Counted from the first letter of the stretch, positions 1 through 8,971 are shown. The stretch: 35,878 nt of DNA from Rhodobiaceae bacterium (GCA_020441905.1 JAGRLG010000016.1:1-35878); one strand, 5' to 3'. Program-made: numbers and translations. Notes: generated by a model from the letters alone, not told the origin.

Positions 1-461
1 AGCAGCGCGCCATGGCGGGTGCGGGCGGAATTGTCGATGCCGTAGCGCCGGCACAGGGCATCGAGCGAATTGCCCCCGGAGGGGTGCTTGCGCCGGGCCA
101 TGGCCAGGGTATCGATGATGCGATCGGCCGGCAGTGGCGGACGCTCGATTCGGGCCAGTTCGGCATTGAGAAAGCCGGTGTCGAAGGCGGCATTGTGGAT
201 GACCAGATCGGCGCCGGAAACAAATTCGAGAAAGTCGCCGGCCAGCTCGGCGAAGAGCGGCTTGTCGGCCAGGAATTCCGCCGACAGGCCATGGACCTTG
301 AAGGCGCCTTCCGGCATGTCGCGCTCGGGATTGAAATATTGGTGCCAGATGCGTCCTGTGGGAATGTGATTGGCCAGCTCGACGCAACCGATTTCGACCA
401 GGCGGTCGCCGGTCGCCGGATCGAGGCCGGTGGTTTCGGTATCGAGAACGATTTCGCGCAT
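1..461 (-). CDS. dnaQ: DNA polymerase III epsilon subunit (3'-5' proofreading exonuclease), 3' end missing
   Basis: Proofreading exonuclease of the replicative polymerase; it removes mispaired 3' nucleotides within the core complex. The first 153 codons are present and the rest lies left of the window. The protein opens MREIVLDTETTGLDP, the Exo I motif (DxE) of DnaQ-type exonucleases. A second motif HNAAFD follows in mid-domain (Exo II), and the visible part ends in RTRHGALL, the start of the Exo III-epsilon motif (HxAxxD). The ATG at 461 is preceded by AAAGG at good spacing. It is the last visible gene of the minus-strand run ppsR-maf-aroE-coaE-dnaQ, 35 bp after the coaE stop, so it is probably co-transcribed. 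Family assignment is firm; only the C-terminal part, which should bind the alpha subunit, cannot be seen. Confidence 0.95.
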   Translation of the reverse strand, partial: MREIVLDTETTGLDPATGDRLVEIGCVELANHIPTGRIWHQYFNPERDMPEGAFKVHGLSAEFLADKPLFAELAGDFLEFVSGADLVIHNAAFDTGFLNAELARIERPPLPADRIIDTLAMARRKHPSGGNSLDALCRRYGIDNSARTRHGAL

Positions 462-496
462 GGGGCCTTTTTCCGAATCGGTTGCGTAACGATCCC

Positions 497-1102
497 TTAC
501 GGCGCCCTGCCCGGCAAGGCGGAAAGCGCACGCACGATGTCGGCGACCTGTTTTTCGGCGGCGGCGAATCCGTGCTGGGTCTCGACGACGAAATGGGCGC
601 GGCGGCGCTTGTCCTCATCGCTCATCTGTTTGGCGAGTATGGCCTCGAACTTGGCCTCGCTCATGCCGGCACGTTCGAGGACGCGCTGGCGCTGGACGTC
701 GCGCGGCGCCGAGGTGACGACAACGAGATGGCAGCGCTCAGCGCCGCCGGTCTCGAACAGGAGCGGGATTTCAAGTATGGCGGCGTGGACACGGGCGGCG
801 CGGGCGGCCTGGAGAAAAGCCAGTTCCCGGCTCCGCACCAGGGGATGAACGATGGCCTCGAGGCGTTTGAGTGCCTCGGCATCGCCGATCACCCGCGCCG
901 TCAGGCGGTCGCGGTCGATGGCGCCATCGAGGCTGACCCCGGGAAAGGCGGCCTCGACCGGCGCCACCGCTTCGCCGCCCGGCCCATACAGGGCGTGGAC
1001 CGCGGCATCGGCATCATGGACGCGAATGCCATGGGCGGCGAACATCGCCGCCGTCGCCGATTTTCCGGTGCCGATGGAGCCGGTCAGGCCGATTACGATC
1101 AT
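497..1102 (-). CDS. coaE: Dephospho-CoA kinase
   Basis: Catalyses the last step of coenzyme A synthesis, phosphorylating the 3'-hydroxyl of the dephospho-CoA ribose with ATP, in the cytosol. The 201-residue product has the usual family length. A P-loop GSIGTGKS lies at residues 8-15, followed by a DADAAVHALY segment and the typical EIPLLFE stretch of the CoA-binding region. The start ATG at 1102 overlaps the aroE stop as ATGA, which implies translational coupling and fixes the start. The same frame is open far upstream inside aroE, but that part is arginine-rich shadow sequence without homology. dnaQ follows 35 bp downstream. Confidence 0.95.
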   Translation of the reverse strand: MIVIGLTGSIGTGKSATAAMFAAHGIRVHDADAAVHALYGPGGEAVAPVEAAFPGVSLDGAIDRDRLTARVIGDAEALKRLEAIVHPLVRSRELAFLQAARAARVHAAILEIPLLFETGGAERCHLVVVTSAPRDVQRQRVLERAGMSEAKFEAILAKQMSDEDKRRRAHFVVETQHGFAAAEKQVADIVRALSALPGRAP

Positions 1103-1983
1103 CGCCCCTCCCCTGCCGCGGCAAGCGCGGCGGCGATATCGGCGGCGATATAACGGCGCAGGCCCGCGGTGACTTCGGGACTGCGACCAAACCAGCGGGC
1201 AAATCCCGGCACCGCCTGATGCAACAGCATGCCGAGGCCGTCTGCGACAGGATGCCCGCGGCGGCGCGCGGCGGCAAGCAGGCCGGTTTCCAGCGGCACA
1301 TAGACGATGTCGCAAACCGCGGCGGCGCGCGGCAGGGGCGACAGGTCGAACTCGAGAGCGGGCTGGTCCACCATGCCAAGCGAGGTGGTATTGACCAGCA
1401 GCCCGGCGCCGGCAAGCGCGCCGGCAAGATCCTCCTGGCCGCCGATACGCGCATCCAGTTGCAGATCGGCGGCAAGGCGGCGGGCGCGTTCCGGCGAGCG
1501 ATTTACAATATAAAGGGGTCCCGGCCAGCGCTCGCCCAGCGCGGCGGCGACGGCCCGGGCGGCGCCGCCGGCGCCGAGAATGACGGCGGCGCCGGGCTTT
1601 GCGTCCCAACCGGCGACCTGGGCGTCGAGACTGGCGAGAAAGCCGTAAATATCGGTATTGGTGCCGGCGATTTCGCCGCCCTCCAGCCACAAGGTGTTGA
1701 CCGCCTTGAGGCGGCGGGCGATGGCGTCGGGCCGCGCGATGAGGGAAAAGGCCGCTTCCTTGTGCGGCACGGTGACATTGCAGCCGACATAGCCATTGGC
1801 CCCAAGACCGCGCAGGAAGGTGTCCAGTTCCTCAGGTGGTACCGCGGCGCGGTCATAGGTTCCGGCGAGGCGGTAGTGCCGCAGCCAGTAATTGTGGATC
1901 AGGGGCGAGCGCGAATGGGCGACCGGCCAGCCGATAACGCAGGCGCGCGGCTCGGGAACCGGATGGCCGGCGGCGGCGCTCAT
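1099..1983 (-). CDS. aroE: Shikimate dehydrogenase (NADP+)
   Basis: Reduces 3-dehydroshikimate to shikimate with NADPH in the chorismate pathway. The 294-residue protein shows the substrate-binding SRSPLIHN (24-31), NVTVPHK with the catalytic Lys75, NTD with the catalytic Asp111, the nucleotide loop GAGGAARA (137-144) and an NRS motif (161-163) typical of NADP-preferring AroE. The ATG at 1983 overlaps the maf stop by 4 bp (ATGA), and its own stop overlaps the coaE start the same way. Length and motifs are those of canonical AroE rather than the quinate-type YdiB. Grouping with coaE and maf is a common alphaproteobacterial arrangement. Confidence 0.95.
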   Translation of the reverse strand: MSAAAGHPVPEPRACVIGWPVAHSRSPLIHNYWLRHYRLAGTYDRAAVPPEELDTFLRGLGANGYVGCNVTVPHKEAAFSLIARPDAIARRLKAVNTLWLEGGEIAGTNTDIYGFLASLDAQVAGWDAKPGAAVILGAGGAARAVAAALGERWPGPLYIVNRSPERARRLAADLQLDARIGGQEDLAGALAGAGLLVNTTSLGMVDQPALEFDLSPLPRAAAVCDIVYVPLETGLLAAARRRGHPVADGLGMLLHQAVPGFARWFGRSPEVTAGLRRYIAADIAAALAAAGEGR

Positions 1984-2612
1984 TGGCGAATCGCTCCGGC
2001 GCGGCGCAGCACCGCCAGCAGCGGCAGCAGCGGCAGGCCAAGCACGGTGAAATAGTCGCCATCGATGCGCTCGAACAGCTGGGCGCCGAGGCCCTCGAGC
2101 TGATAGGCGCCGACCGAGCTCAGGACGCCATTGCCCGCCTGCTCCAGATAAGCATCCAGAAAGGCATCGGAAAAATCGCGCATCGCCAGTTCGGCGCTGG
2201 CGATCTGCTCGGCGATGACCCGGTCGCCCTGGAGACAGACAAAGGCCGAAACAAGGGTGTGGGCGCGCCCGCGCAGGCGCATCAGTTGCAGGCGCGCCTC
2301 ACCGGCGTTGTTGGGCTTGGAAAAGATTTCAAGACCAAGGGCGAGAATCTGGTCGGCACCAATGACGATGGCGCCCGGGTGAGCGGCGGCGACGGCCCGC
2401 GCCTTGGCCTTGGCGAGTGCCAGAGCCATTTCGGCGGGGGGCAGCGTGCCTGCCGCGGAAAGTTCGGTTTGCACCGCCCGCTCGTCTATGTCGGCGGGCT
2501 GGCAGCGTATCTTGACCCCGGCATTGGCCAGCAGGGCGGCGCGGATGGCGCTGGCCGAGGCCAGGATGATTTCCGGCGCGGCAGCGGGAACTTCCTTGAG
2601 AACCGTCTTCAT
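1980..2612 (-). CDS. Maf family nucleotide pyrophosphatase
   Basis: Maf proteins hydrolyse non-canonical or modified nucleoside triphosphates to monophosphates and are thought to sanitise the nucleotide pool. The 210-residue product begins its domain with EIILASASAIRAALL, contains VIGADQIL in mid-protein and ends with SVGAYQLEGLG and a GLPLLPLL segment. The ADQ triad resembles the YceF-like subgroup (7-methyl-GTP preference) more than YhdE (dTTP/UTP, usually ADT), but this is inference. The opening loop is unusual: most family members read LASxSPRR, and here Pro and one Arg are replaced. The ATG at 2612 overlaps the ppsR stop as ATGA, which fixes the start. It sits third from the distal end of a coupled five-gene operon. 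Confidence 0.9.
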   Translation of the reverse strand: MKTVLKEVPAAAPEIILASASAIRAALLANAGVKIRCQPADIDERAVQTELSAAGTLPPAEMALALAKAKARAVAAAHPGAIVIGADQILALGLEIFSKPNNAGEARLQLMRLRGRAHTLVSAFVCLQGDRVIAEQIASAELAMRDFSDAFLDAYLEQAGNGVLSSVGAYQLEGLGAQLFERIDGDYFTVLGLPLLPLLAVLRRAGAIRQ

Positions 2613-3439
2613 GCCGGGCGCCCGCCATTGCGGTGGTACAGATCGATGACCGCCGCCGCGGTTTCCTCGATCGAGCGGCGGGTAACGTCGATGACCGGCC
2701 ATTTGTAGCGGGCGCAGAGGCGGCGCATCTGGGCGATTTCCTCGGCAATGGCGGTGCGATCGACATATTCGGTGCTGGCATCGGCATTGAGGGAAATAAG
2801 GCGGTTGCGACGGATCTGCATGATGCGTTCGGCGCTGGCGACAAGGCCGATAACCAGCGGCTTGGTGACTTTGGCAAGCTCTTCGGGGATGTCGGCGCCC
2901 GGCACCATGGGCACATTGGCGGTGCGGATGCCGCGATTCGCCAGATAGATGCTGGTCGGCGTCTTGGACGAGCGGGACACACCCACGAGGACGATATCGG
3001 CCTGGTCGAGATGCTCGGGCAATTGGCCATCATCATGGGCCATGGTGAAATTGAGGGCGTCGATACGGCGGAAATAGTCCTGGTCAAGCGCATGCTGGCC
3101 GCCGACGCGAGGAGTGGACTTGGCGCCGAGGTAGGACCGGAAGACATCGTGAACGCGGTCGAGAACCGAAATCGCCGGCAGTCCCAGCTCGCGGCAGTGG
3201 GAATCGAGGCGGGCGGAAATGTCCGAATCGATCATGGTGTATAGGACGATGCCGGGGGCATTGCCGATGTCCATCAGAACGCGGTTGAGCTGGTCCTGGG
3301 TGCGAATCAGGGGGTAGACATGTTCGATGGCGCGCATGCCGGCATATTGGGCGGCGGCGGCGCGGGCCACCGCGATAAGGGTTTCTCCGGTGGCGTCGGA
3401 GACAAGGTGAATATGGAAATGGCTGGTTTTGTTTGGCAC
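2609..3439 (-). CDS. ppsR: Pyruvate, phosphate dikinase regulatory protein (DUF299 family kinase/phosphotransferase)
   Basis: DUF299 proteins are bifunctional regulators. They inactivate pyruvate,phosphate dikinase or PEP synthetase by ADP-dependent phosphorylation of a threonine and reactivate it by Pi-dependent phosphorolysis. The 276-residue protein shows the N-terminal FHIHLVSDATGET segment and the unusual P-loop GVSRSSKT at 153-160, both hallmarks of the family. Which target it has cannot be told from the window; no ppdK or ppsA is present. It is the first gene of the minus-strand operon and is divergent from hemE across a 453-bp gap. Its position facing hemE matches the RP001-hemE boundary used to locate oriC in alphaproteobacteria. 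Confidence 0.93.
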   Translation of the reverse strand: MPNKTSHFHIHLVSDATGETLIAVARAAAAQYAGMRAIEHVYPLIRTQDQLNRVLMDIGNAPGIVLYTMIDSDISARLDSHCRELGLPAISVLDRVHDVFRSYLGAKSTPRVGGQHALDQDYFRRIDALNFTMAHDDGQLPEHLDQADIVLVGVSRSSKTPTSIYLANRGIRTANVPMVPGADIPEELAKVTKPLVIGLVASAERIMQIRRNRLISLNADASTEYVDRTAIAEEIAQMRRLCARYKWPVIDVTRRSIEETAAAVIDLYHRNGGRPA

Positions 3440-3892
3440 GGCGCCTGACCGGGGTTTGATGTATGTGCTGTGGATGATGGTAAATAAAATGTTAACAAAG
3501 GTTCCTGACGGGACTGAGTGTTCCCGCTGGTTTGAGTTTTATCAACATAATCGCCTGTCTCGACCCGCTTTCGCAACAATCCCTCATTCAGGCTTAATCC
3601 GCTGTTCGTCCCCGGTGGGCGACGGAACGGCGATGAAGATCGCCATGGGTTCAGGGCGGGCAGGGAATGCAAGGCCGCGGCTGGTTTTCAGAGCGGCTGG
3701 GCCAAGTGTCAGAGGGGCGGTTATCCCCAGGAAGCGGCAAGAGAGGCAGCAAGGGTCTGGTTGTTGAAAAAGTGGGGAAAAGAATGGGTCCCCGTCGATC
3801 ACGGCCAATAAGAAACAAAAACAAGATTCAATCTTTCTAGTTTGATAAGACCTGTTGATCGCGGGACGGCGGGAAAAAGGAAAGGCAAGAGC
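3440..3892. other. oriC: Candidate chromosomal replication origin (oriC) between ppsR and hemE
   Basis: A gene-free 453-bp divergent gap. Seen in sequence: three nonamers one mismatch from the DnaA box TTATCCACA, namely TGTGGATGA at 3469-3477 (complement orientation), TTATCAACA at 3539-3547 and TTATCCCCA at 3721-3729. There is an AT-rich patch at about 3480-3500 (TAAATAAAATGTTAAC), a second one at about 3806-3850, and a short palindrome AAGATT-C-AATCTT at 3823-3835 that contains a GANTC site. Established: in Caulobacter and Rickettsia the origin lies at the hemE/RP001 boundary, and parABS usually lies a few kb from the origin, as it does here. No full CtrA box (TTAA-N7-TTAA) was found in the gap. 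Function is inferred from context plus the weak boxes. Confidence 0.6.
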
Positions 3893-4939
3893 GTGCGGCT
3901 GGTAGAAGTCCTGAAAGAGCGGACGGCGGGAAAGGTACCGATCTGGTTGATGCGCCAGGCAGGGCGGTATTTGCCGGAATACCGAGAGTTGCGGGCGAAG
4001 GCAGGAAGTTTTCTCGATCTGTGCTACAGCCCGCAAATGGCTGCCGAAGTGACCTTGCAGCCAATCCGGCGCTTTGGCTTCGACGCCGCGATCCTGTTTT
4101 CGGACATTCTGGTGATTCCGGACGCGCTGGGCCAGAAGGTGGGCTTTGTCGAGGGCGAGGGGCCAAGGCTGGAAGCACTGGAAGGCAATGGCGATATCGC
4201 GGGCCTGAAACCTGGGCGGGTGCTGGGCCATCTTGAGCCGGTGCTGGAGACGGTGGCACGGGTACGCGAGGCCTTGCCGGAGCAAACCGCACTGATCGGG
4301 TTTTGCGGTGCGCCCTGGACCGTAGCCACCTATATGGTGGCCGGATGCGGCACCAGCGACCAGGCTCCGGCGCGGCTCTGGGCGTATCGCGACCGGGAGG
4401 GATTTTCGCGGCTGATCGATGTGCTGGTGGAAAGTTCGATCGAATATCTGAGCGCGCAGGTGCGGGCCGGCGCCAATGTGCTGCAGATATTCGACAGCTG
4501 GGCCGGTTCGCTTCCCGAGGATGAATTCGACCGCTGGTGCGTGGAACCGGTCAAACGGATGGTGGAGGAGTTGCGGAGCCGCCATCCGCATGTGCCCATT
4601 ATTTGTTTTCCGCGCGGTGCGGGCGAGGGATATGTGCGGCTGGTGGAGAGGATCGGCCCCGACGGGGTCAGTATCGATACCGCCTTTTCGCTGGCGCGGG
4701 CCAAGGCTGCGCTTCAGGACAAGGTCGCGGTTCAGGGCAATCTCGATCCGCTGGCACTGATCGCCGGCGGGGCGGTGATGGAGGGCGCCATCGACCGGAT
4801 TCTCGAAACCCTCGGTGGCGGCGCCTTCATTTTCAATCTGGGCCACGGCATTACGCCGGAAACGCCGATTTCCCATGTCGAGGCTTTGGTGGCGCGGATA
4901 CGGCGCTGGGATCAGGCGCGTGGCTGCAATGGAAGGTGA
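3893..4939 (+). CDS. hemE: Uroporphyrinogen decarboxylase
   Basis: Decarboxylates the four acetate side chains of uroporphyrinogen III to give coproporphyrinogen III in haem synthesis. The 348-residue product has the signature [10 protein letters not shown] at residues 21-30 and the catalytic-Asp segment ILFSDIL (Asp71), with a conserved GHGI near the C-terminus. I chose the GTG at 3893: an AAAGG-type ribosome site lies 8-10 bp upstream and the protein then aligns with family N-termini. A TTG 51 bp upstream is in frame but has no ribosome site and adds a non-conserved tail. hemJ begins 9 bp after the hemE stop. No hemH is present in this cluster. Confidence 0.95.
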   Translation: MRLVEVLKERTAGKVPIWLMRQAGRYLPEYRELRAKAGSFLDLCYSPQMAAEVTLQPIRRFGFDAAILFSDILVIPDALGQKVGFVEGEGPRLEALEGNGDIAGLKPGRVLGHLEPVLETVARVREALPEQTALIGFCGAPWTVATYMVAGCGTSDQAPARLWAYRDREGFSRLIDVLVESSIEYLSAQVRAGANVLQIFDSWAGSLPEDEFDRWCVEPVKRMVEELRSRHPHVPIICFPRGAGEGYVRLVERIGPDGVSIDTAFSLARAKAALQDKVAVQGNLDPLALIAGGAVMEGAIDRILETLGGGAFIFNLGHGITPETPISHVEALVARIRRWDQARGCNGR

Positions 4940-4948
4940 GGCGGGGCG

Positions 4949-5383
4949 GTGATCTATCTGGCGCTGAAGGCGGCGCATATCATCTCGGTGATCGCATGGA
5001 TGGCGGGGCTGTTCTATTTGCCGCGCCTGTTGGTCTATCACGCCGAAGCGGGAGCGGGCAGCGCGATCGGCGAAACCTTCAAGATCATGGAGCGGCGGTT
5101 GCTCAAGGCGATCATGACACCGGCCATGGTGGCGAGTTGGGTGTTCGGCATTAGCCTAGTGCTGGTTTTGGGGGCCGGTGCGCTGGAACGCGAAATCTGG
5201 TTTGTCATCAAGGTTGTGCTGGTGGTGCTCATGACCATCTATCACTTCTGGCTGGCCGGTTTCGTGCGTTCCTTCAGCAAGGACAGCATTACAAGAACAT
5301 CAAAATTCTTTCGTTTAATCAATGAGATACCAACCTTACTGATGATTGTGATCGTCGTTCTGGTGGTGGTGCGGCCGTTCTGA
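4949..5383 (+). CDS. hemJ: HemJ-type protoporphyrinogen IX oxidase (membrane protein)
   Basis: Oxygen-independent type of protoporphyrinogen oxidase found in most alphaproteobacteria; it converts protoporphyrinogen IX to protoporphyrin IX in the inner membrane. The 144-residue protein has about four hydrophobic helices. It carries the N-terminal LKAAHIISVIAWMAGLFYLPR motif with His10, proposed as a haem ligand, and a conserved Lys88 in a later helix. The start is a GTG nine bases after the hemE stop, behind a purine-rich GGAAGGTGAGG stretch that overlaps the end of hemE, so translation is likely coupled. Together with hemE it forms two steps of the haem pathway; the ferrochelatase gene hemH, which sits here in some relatives, is absent. 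Confidence 0.9.
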   Translation: MIYLALKAAHIISVIAWMAGLFYLPRLLVYHAEAGAGSAIGETFKIMERRLLKAIMTPAMVASWVFGISLVLVLGAGALEREIWFVIKVVLVVLMTIYHFWLAGFVRSFSKDSITRTSKFFRLINEIPTLLMIVIVVLVVVRPF

Positions 5384-5459
5384 AGCGGCCAGGCGGCAAC
5401 ATATTTTCAAGGCGACGGTTCCATCTTTCGGGCGGCGCGCAAAGCTGTTAGAATGGTTC

Positions 5460-5487
5460 GCAGGCGGCGGGTATTGGTTCCGCCTGC
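5460..5487 (+). other. Stem-loop in the rho leader
   Basis: GCAGGCGG at 5460-5467 pairs perfectly with CCGCCTGC at 5480-5487 across a 12-base loop, and a second weaker hairpin (CCCGG/CCGGG, 5491-5507) follows. No U-run follows, so this is not an intrinsic terminator. It lies in the 262-bp region between hemJ and rho. rho is known to be autoregulated through its leader in enterobacteria, so a regulatory role is possible but unproven here. No other feature is evident in this gap apart from a TAGAAT hexamer at 5449-5454 that could be a -10 box. Confidence 0.4.
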
Positions 5488-5645
5488 GGTCCCGGCTCCG
5501 CTCCGGGGGCGATACCCTTTCCGAACAGTTTTCCCTTACCTCGGTTGTCATGACCAGGCGTTATCGCCGCGCTAAATGAAATGTCAGGGTCCTCGCCAGG
5601 GCCCGATAGGCGCATCGGCGTTTTATCAATCCGGAGACAGTCTTG

Positions 5646-6911
5646 ATGCAGGAAATGAAGCTGAAAGAGCTGAAGGCGAAATCGCCGACGGAGCTTTTGA
5701 CTTTTGCCGAGGAACTTGAGGTCGAGGGCGCCAGCACGCTGCGCAAGCAGGAGCTGATGTTCGCCCTGCTCAAGCAACTGGCGCAGCGCGACATCGACAT
5801 CATCGGCGAAGGCGTGGTCGAGGTGCTCCAGGACGGCTTCGGGTTTCTGCGCTCGCCGGACGCGAATTATCTGCCCGGGCCCGATGACATCTATGTCAGC
5901 CCGAGCCAGATCCGCCGTTTCAGCCTGCGCACCGGAGATACCGTCGAGGGCCATATCCGTAGCCCCAAGGATGGGGAACGCTATTTCGCCCTGCTCAAGG
6001 TCAACACCATCAATTTCGAGGATCCGGAAAAGGCGCGGCACAAGGTTCATTTCGACAATCTGACGCCGCTCTACCCGGAAGAGCGTTTCCGCCTTGAGGT
6101 CGAGGATCCGACGATCAAGGACCGCTCGAGCCGGGTCATCGACATCGTGGCGCCGCTGGGCAAGGGCCAGCGCGGGCTGATCGTGGCGCCGCCGCGCACC
6201 GGCAAGACGGTGCTGCTGCAGAATGTCGCCAAGTCGATCACCACCAACCATCCCGAATGCTATCTGATCGTGCTGCTGATCGACGAGCGCCCCGAGGAAG
6301 TCACCGACATGCAGCGCACGGTGGACGGCGAGGTCATTTCCTCGACCTTCGACGAGCCGGCCTCGCGCCATGTCCAGGTTGCGGAAATGGTGATCGAAAA
6401 GGCCAAGCGCCTGGTCGAGCACGGCCGCGACGTCGTGATCCTGCTCGATTCCATCACCCGCCTGGGGCGCGCCTACAACACCGTGGTGCCGTCTTCCGGC
6501 AAGGTGCTGACCGGCGGTGTCGACGCCAATGCGTTGCAGCGGCCGAAGCGCTTTTTCGGCGCCGCGCGTAATATCGAGGAGGGCGGTTCGATGACCATCA
6601 TCGCCACCGCGCTGATCGACACCGGCAGCCGCATGGACGAAGTGATCTTCGAGGAATTCAAGGGCACCGGCAATTCGGAGCTTATCCTCGACCGCAAGGT
6701 GGCTGACAAGCGGGTGTTCCCGGCCATGGACATTTTGCGCTCGGGCACGCGCAAGGAAGAGCTGCTGGTTGAAAAGTCGCAGTTGCAGAAAATGTACGTG
6801 TTGCGACGCATTCTCAATCCCATGGGGACCGTCGACGCCATCGAGTTCCTGCTCGACAAGCTCAAGCAGACGAAGAGCAACGGCGAATTCTTCGATTCGA
6901 TGAACACCTAG
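5646..6911 (+). CDS. rho: Transcription termination factor Rho
   Basis: Hexameric RNA-dependent ATPase that translocates along nascent RNA and releases RNA polymerase. The 421-residue protein has an N-terminal Rho domain, the cold-shock-type RNA-binding segment with GFGFLRS (64-70), Walker A APPRTGKT (181-188), a Walker [12 protein letters not shown] and the Q/R-loop region of the C-terminal ATPase. The ATG at 5646 follows GGAG (5633-5636) by nine bases; an adjacent in-frame TTG at 5643 is a less likely start. Its TAG stop shares four bases with the stop of the convergent yyaL-type gene, so there is no room for an intrinsic terminator after rho. Confidence 0.97.
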   Translation: MQEMKLKELKAKSPTELLTFAEELEVEGASTLRKQELMFALLKQLAQRDIDIIGEGVVEVLQDGFGFLRSPDANYLPGPDDIYVSPSQIRRFSLRTGDTVEGHIRSPKDGERYFALLKVNTINFEDPEKARHKVHFDNLTPLYPEERFRLEVEDPTIKDRSSRVIDIVAPLGKGQRGLIVAPPRTGKTVLLQNVAKSITTNHPECYLIVLLIDERPEEVTDMQRTVDGEVISSTFDEPASRHVQVAEMVIEKAKRLVEHGRDVVILLDSITRLGRAYNTVVPSSGKVLTGGVDANALQRPKRFFGAARNIEEGGSMTIIATALIDTGSRMDEVIFEEFKGTGNSELILDRKVADKRVFPAMDILRSGTRKEELLVEKSQLQKMYVLRRILNPMGTVDAIEFLLDKLKQTKSNGEFFDSMNT

Positions 6912-8971
6912 TTCGCGGTGTCTTCCGGCGGATCCGCGTGGGCCTTTGGGTCCGCGAGGGCGGCGGCAAGGTCCTGGGCCTCGGTTACTGGCAGCGAGCA
7001 ACGGCCGGCAGCGCAAAGATAGACCGCCGGGCCGTCGGTGCCCGCCGTCTTGCCGTGGGCGGGATGGCCGGGGGGGAGCGCGCCATCCTGCGAAACGAAA
7101 TTCACAATCAGGGACAGCGGCGAAGCGGCACTCAGCAGTTTGGCGAGCGGGCCGGCGTCAGGCTGGGGTGACGTGGTCGGCGGCGCGACATGGACCGCGA
7201 GGCGCCCCCTCAGGGCAAGGTCGAAGGCATTGATAAGGGCGCAGAAGGCCAGGGGATTGCGCCGCATATCGGCGGCGAAGGCGGCGAAGATCCGGTCGGC
7301 GCGCTGGCGATAGGCGGTCTCGCCGGTAAGGTGCCACAAGCGCACGAGATTTTGGGCGGCCAGCCCATTGGCATTGGGGATGGCATCGTCGGTGGCGAAA
7401 TAGGGGCGCAGAATAAGGTCGTCGGCGTCGTCGGGAGTCATGTAATAGCCGCCAGCGGGGTGGGCGAAGTGGTCTTCGAGGACTTTGCTCCAGGCACGGG
7501 CGTGGTCGAGGGCGCCGGCATTTCCGGTGCGCTCATACAGCGCCAGGGCTGCCCGGGTCATGGCGGCGTAGTCGGCAAGGAGGCCCTTCCCCCTTTGCCG
7601 GCCGGCACGGATGCTGTGGCATAGACGGCCGTTTTCGACCATCGATTCGGCGACGAAATCAAATGCCCTTTGAGCCATTGCCAGCCAGTCCGGGCGGGCG
7701 AAGGCAAATCCGGCGTCGGCCAGGGCATGAATGACAAGGCCGTTCCAGTCGGCGAGGATCTTGTCGTCGAGGCCGGGACGGGGGCGGTTTTCGCGCTGGT
7801 CGAGAAGATGGGCGCGCAGGCGCGCGAGCCGGGTTTCGTCCCCGGCTGATCGCGGGGCGATCTCGTGCAAGCGGTTGAGGATGGTCTTGCCTTCCCAATT
7901 GCCGCCGTCGCGCACGCCATAACAGGCGGCGAAGAAGGCAAAGTCGTCGGCGCCGAGCAAGGCGCGCAACTCGTCCGCGCTCCAGACATAGAACAGGCCC
8001 TCTTCGCCTTGCGAATCGGCATCGAGGCTGGCGGCAAAGGCGCCGTGACCGGTGAGCATCTCGCGCTCCAGCCAGCCAATGGTTTCCCCGCAGCGCGCGG
8101 CATAAAGCGGCGAACCGGTGGCGCGCCAGACCGTGGTCAGAAAATCGAGAAGAAGGGCGTTGTCGTAGAGCATCTTTTCGAAATGCGGCACCAGCCACAA
8201 GGCATCGACTGAATAGCGCGAGAAGCCGCCGCCGAGATGGTCATAGATGCCGCCCATGCACATGTGATCGAGGGTTGTCAGGACGCCGCTGCGGCAGCGC
8301 GCGTCAGCGCCGCGTTCGAAAAGGCGCCACAGCAATTCGAGAAAGGGGACCTGCGGGAATTTCGGCGCCCCCATCATGCCGCCATGGGTGAAATCGGTGA
8401 TTTCGAGCAAAGGCGTGGCCAGCGAATCGACAAAGGCGGCGGTCAAGGCTTCGCCGCCCTGATCGGCGCGCGGCGCCTTGAGGCGGTCGGCCAGCGCCTT
8501 GCGGTTGTGCTCGATGCGATCGGGAGCGTTGGCGAAAACGTGGGCGACTTCTTCAAGGACCTGGATGAAGCCGGGCCGGCCGAAACTCGCGGTCTTGGGA
8601 AAATAGGTGCCGCCCCAGAACGGGTCGCCGTCCGGGGTCAGGAACATGGTCAGCGGCCAGCCGCCTGGTTCGCCGAGGAGCTGGAGCGCGGTCATGTAGA
8701 TGGAATCGATGTCGGGGCGCTCCTCGCGATCGACCTTGATATTGACGAAATGGGCGTTCATCGCCGCCGCGACCTCGGCATCCTCGAAGCTTTCATGGGC
8801 CATGACATGGCACCAGTGGCAGGCAGCGTAGCCGATGGAGAGCAGGATCGGCTTGCCGCTGCGCCGGGCCTCGGCCAGGGCATCGGGGCCCCAGGGGCGC
8901 CAATGGACCGGGTTGTCGCGGTGCTGGAGAAGATAAGGGCTGGTTTCCTGGCCGAGGAGATTATGCGACAT
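6908..8971 (-). CDS. YyaL/DUF255 thioredoxin-domain protein with (alpha/alpha)6-barrel
   Basis: A 687-residue member of the YyaL/spermatogenesis-associated protein 20 family. The N-terminus ([22 protein letters not shown]) and the thioredoxin-like active site CHWCHVM (Cys51, Cys54) are diagnostic. The remaining roughly 500 residues form the six-hairpin toroid seen in glycosidases and N-acylglucosamine epimerases. The physiological substrate of the family is not settled, so I assign no reaction. The ATG at 8971 matches family N-termini; about 65 further in-frame codons upstream are proline/arginine-rich and unlike the family. It is convergent with rho (4-bp stop overlap) and divergent from mnmE. 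Confidence 0.88.
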   Translation of the reverse strand: MSHNLLGQETSPYLLQHRDNPVHWRPWGPDALAEARRSGKPILLSIGYAACHWCHVMAHESFEDAEVAAAMNAHFVNIKVDREERPDIDSIYMTALQLLGEPGGWPLTMFLTPDGDPFWGGTYFPKTASFGRPGFIQVLEEVAHVFANAPDRIEHNRKALADRLKAPRADQGGEALTAAFVDSLATPLLEITDFTHGGMMGAPKFPQVPFLELLWRLFERGADARCRSGVLTTLDHMCMGGIYDHLGGGFSRYSVDALWLVPHFEKMLYDNALLLDFLTTVWRATGSPLYAARCGETIGWLEREMLTGHGAFAASLDADSQGEEGLFYVWSADELRALLGADDFAFFAACYGVRDGGNWEGKTILNRLHEIAPRSAGDETRLARLRAHLLDQRENRPRPGLDDKILADWNGLVIHALADAGFAFARPDWLAMAQRAFDFVAESMVENGRLCHSIRAGRQRGKGLLADYAAMTRAALALYERTGNAGALDHARAWSKVLEDHFAHPAGGYYMTPDDADDLILRPYFATDDAIPNANGLAAQNLVRLWHLTGETAYRQRADRIFAAFAADMRRNPLAFCALINAFDLALRGRLAVHVAPPTTSPQPDAGPLAKLLSAASPLSLIVNFVSQDGALPPGHPAHGKTAGTDGPAVYLCAAGRCSLPVTEAQDLAAALADPKAHADPPEDTAN

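Noticed and set aside
3584..5041. 485-codon minus-strand frame across the putative origin and hemE
   Set aside because: Antisense to hemE and would cross the divergent promoter region; composition is shadow-like.
5384..5645. Known riboswitch in the rho leader
   Set aside because: No conserved core of a known riboswitch class was recognised, only simple hairpins.
5448..7016. 522-codon minus-strand frame opposite rho
   Set aside because: Antisense to a canonical Rho; no domain recognised.
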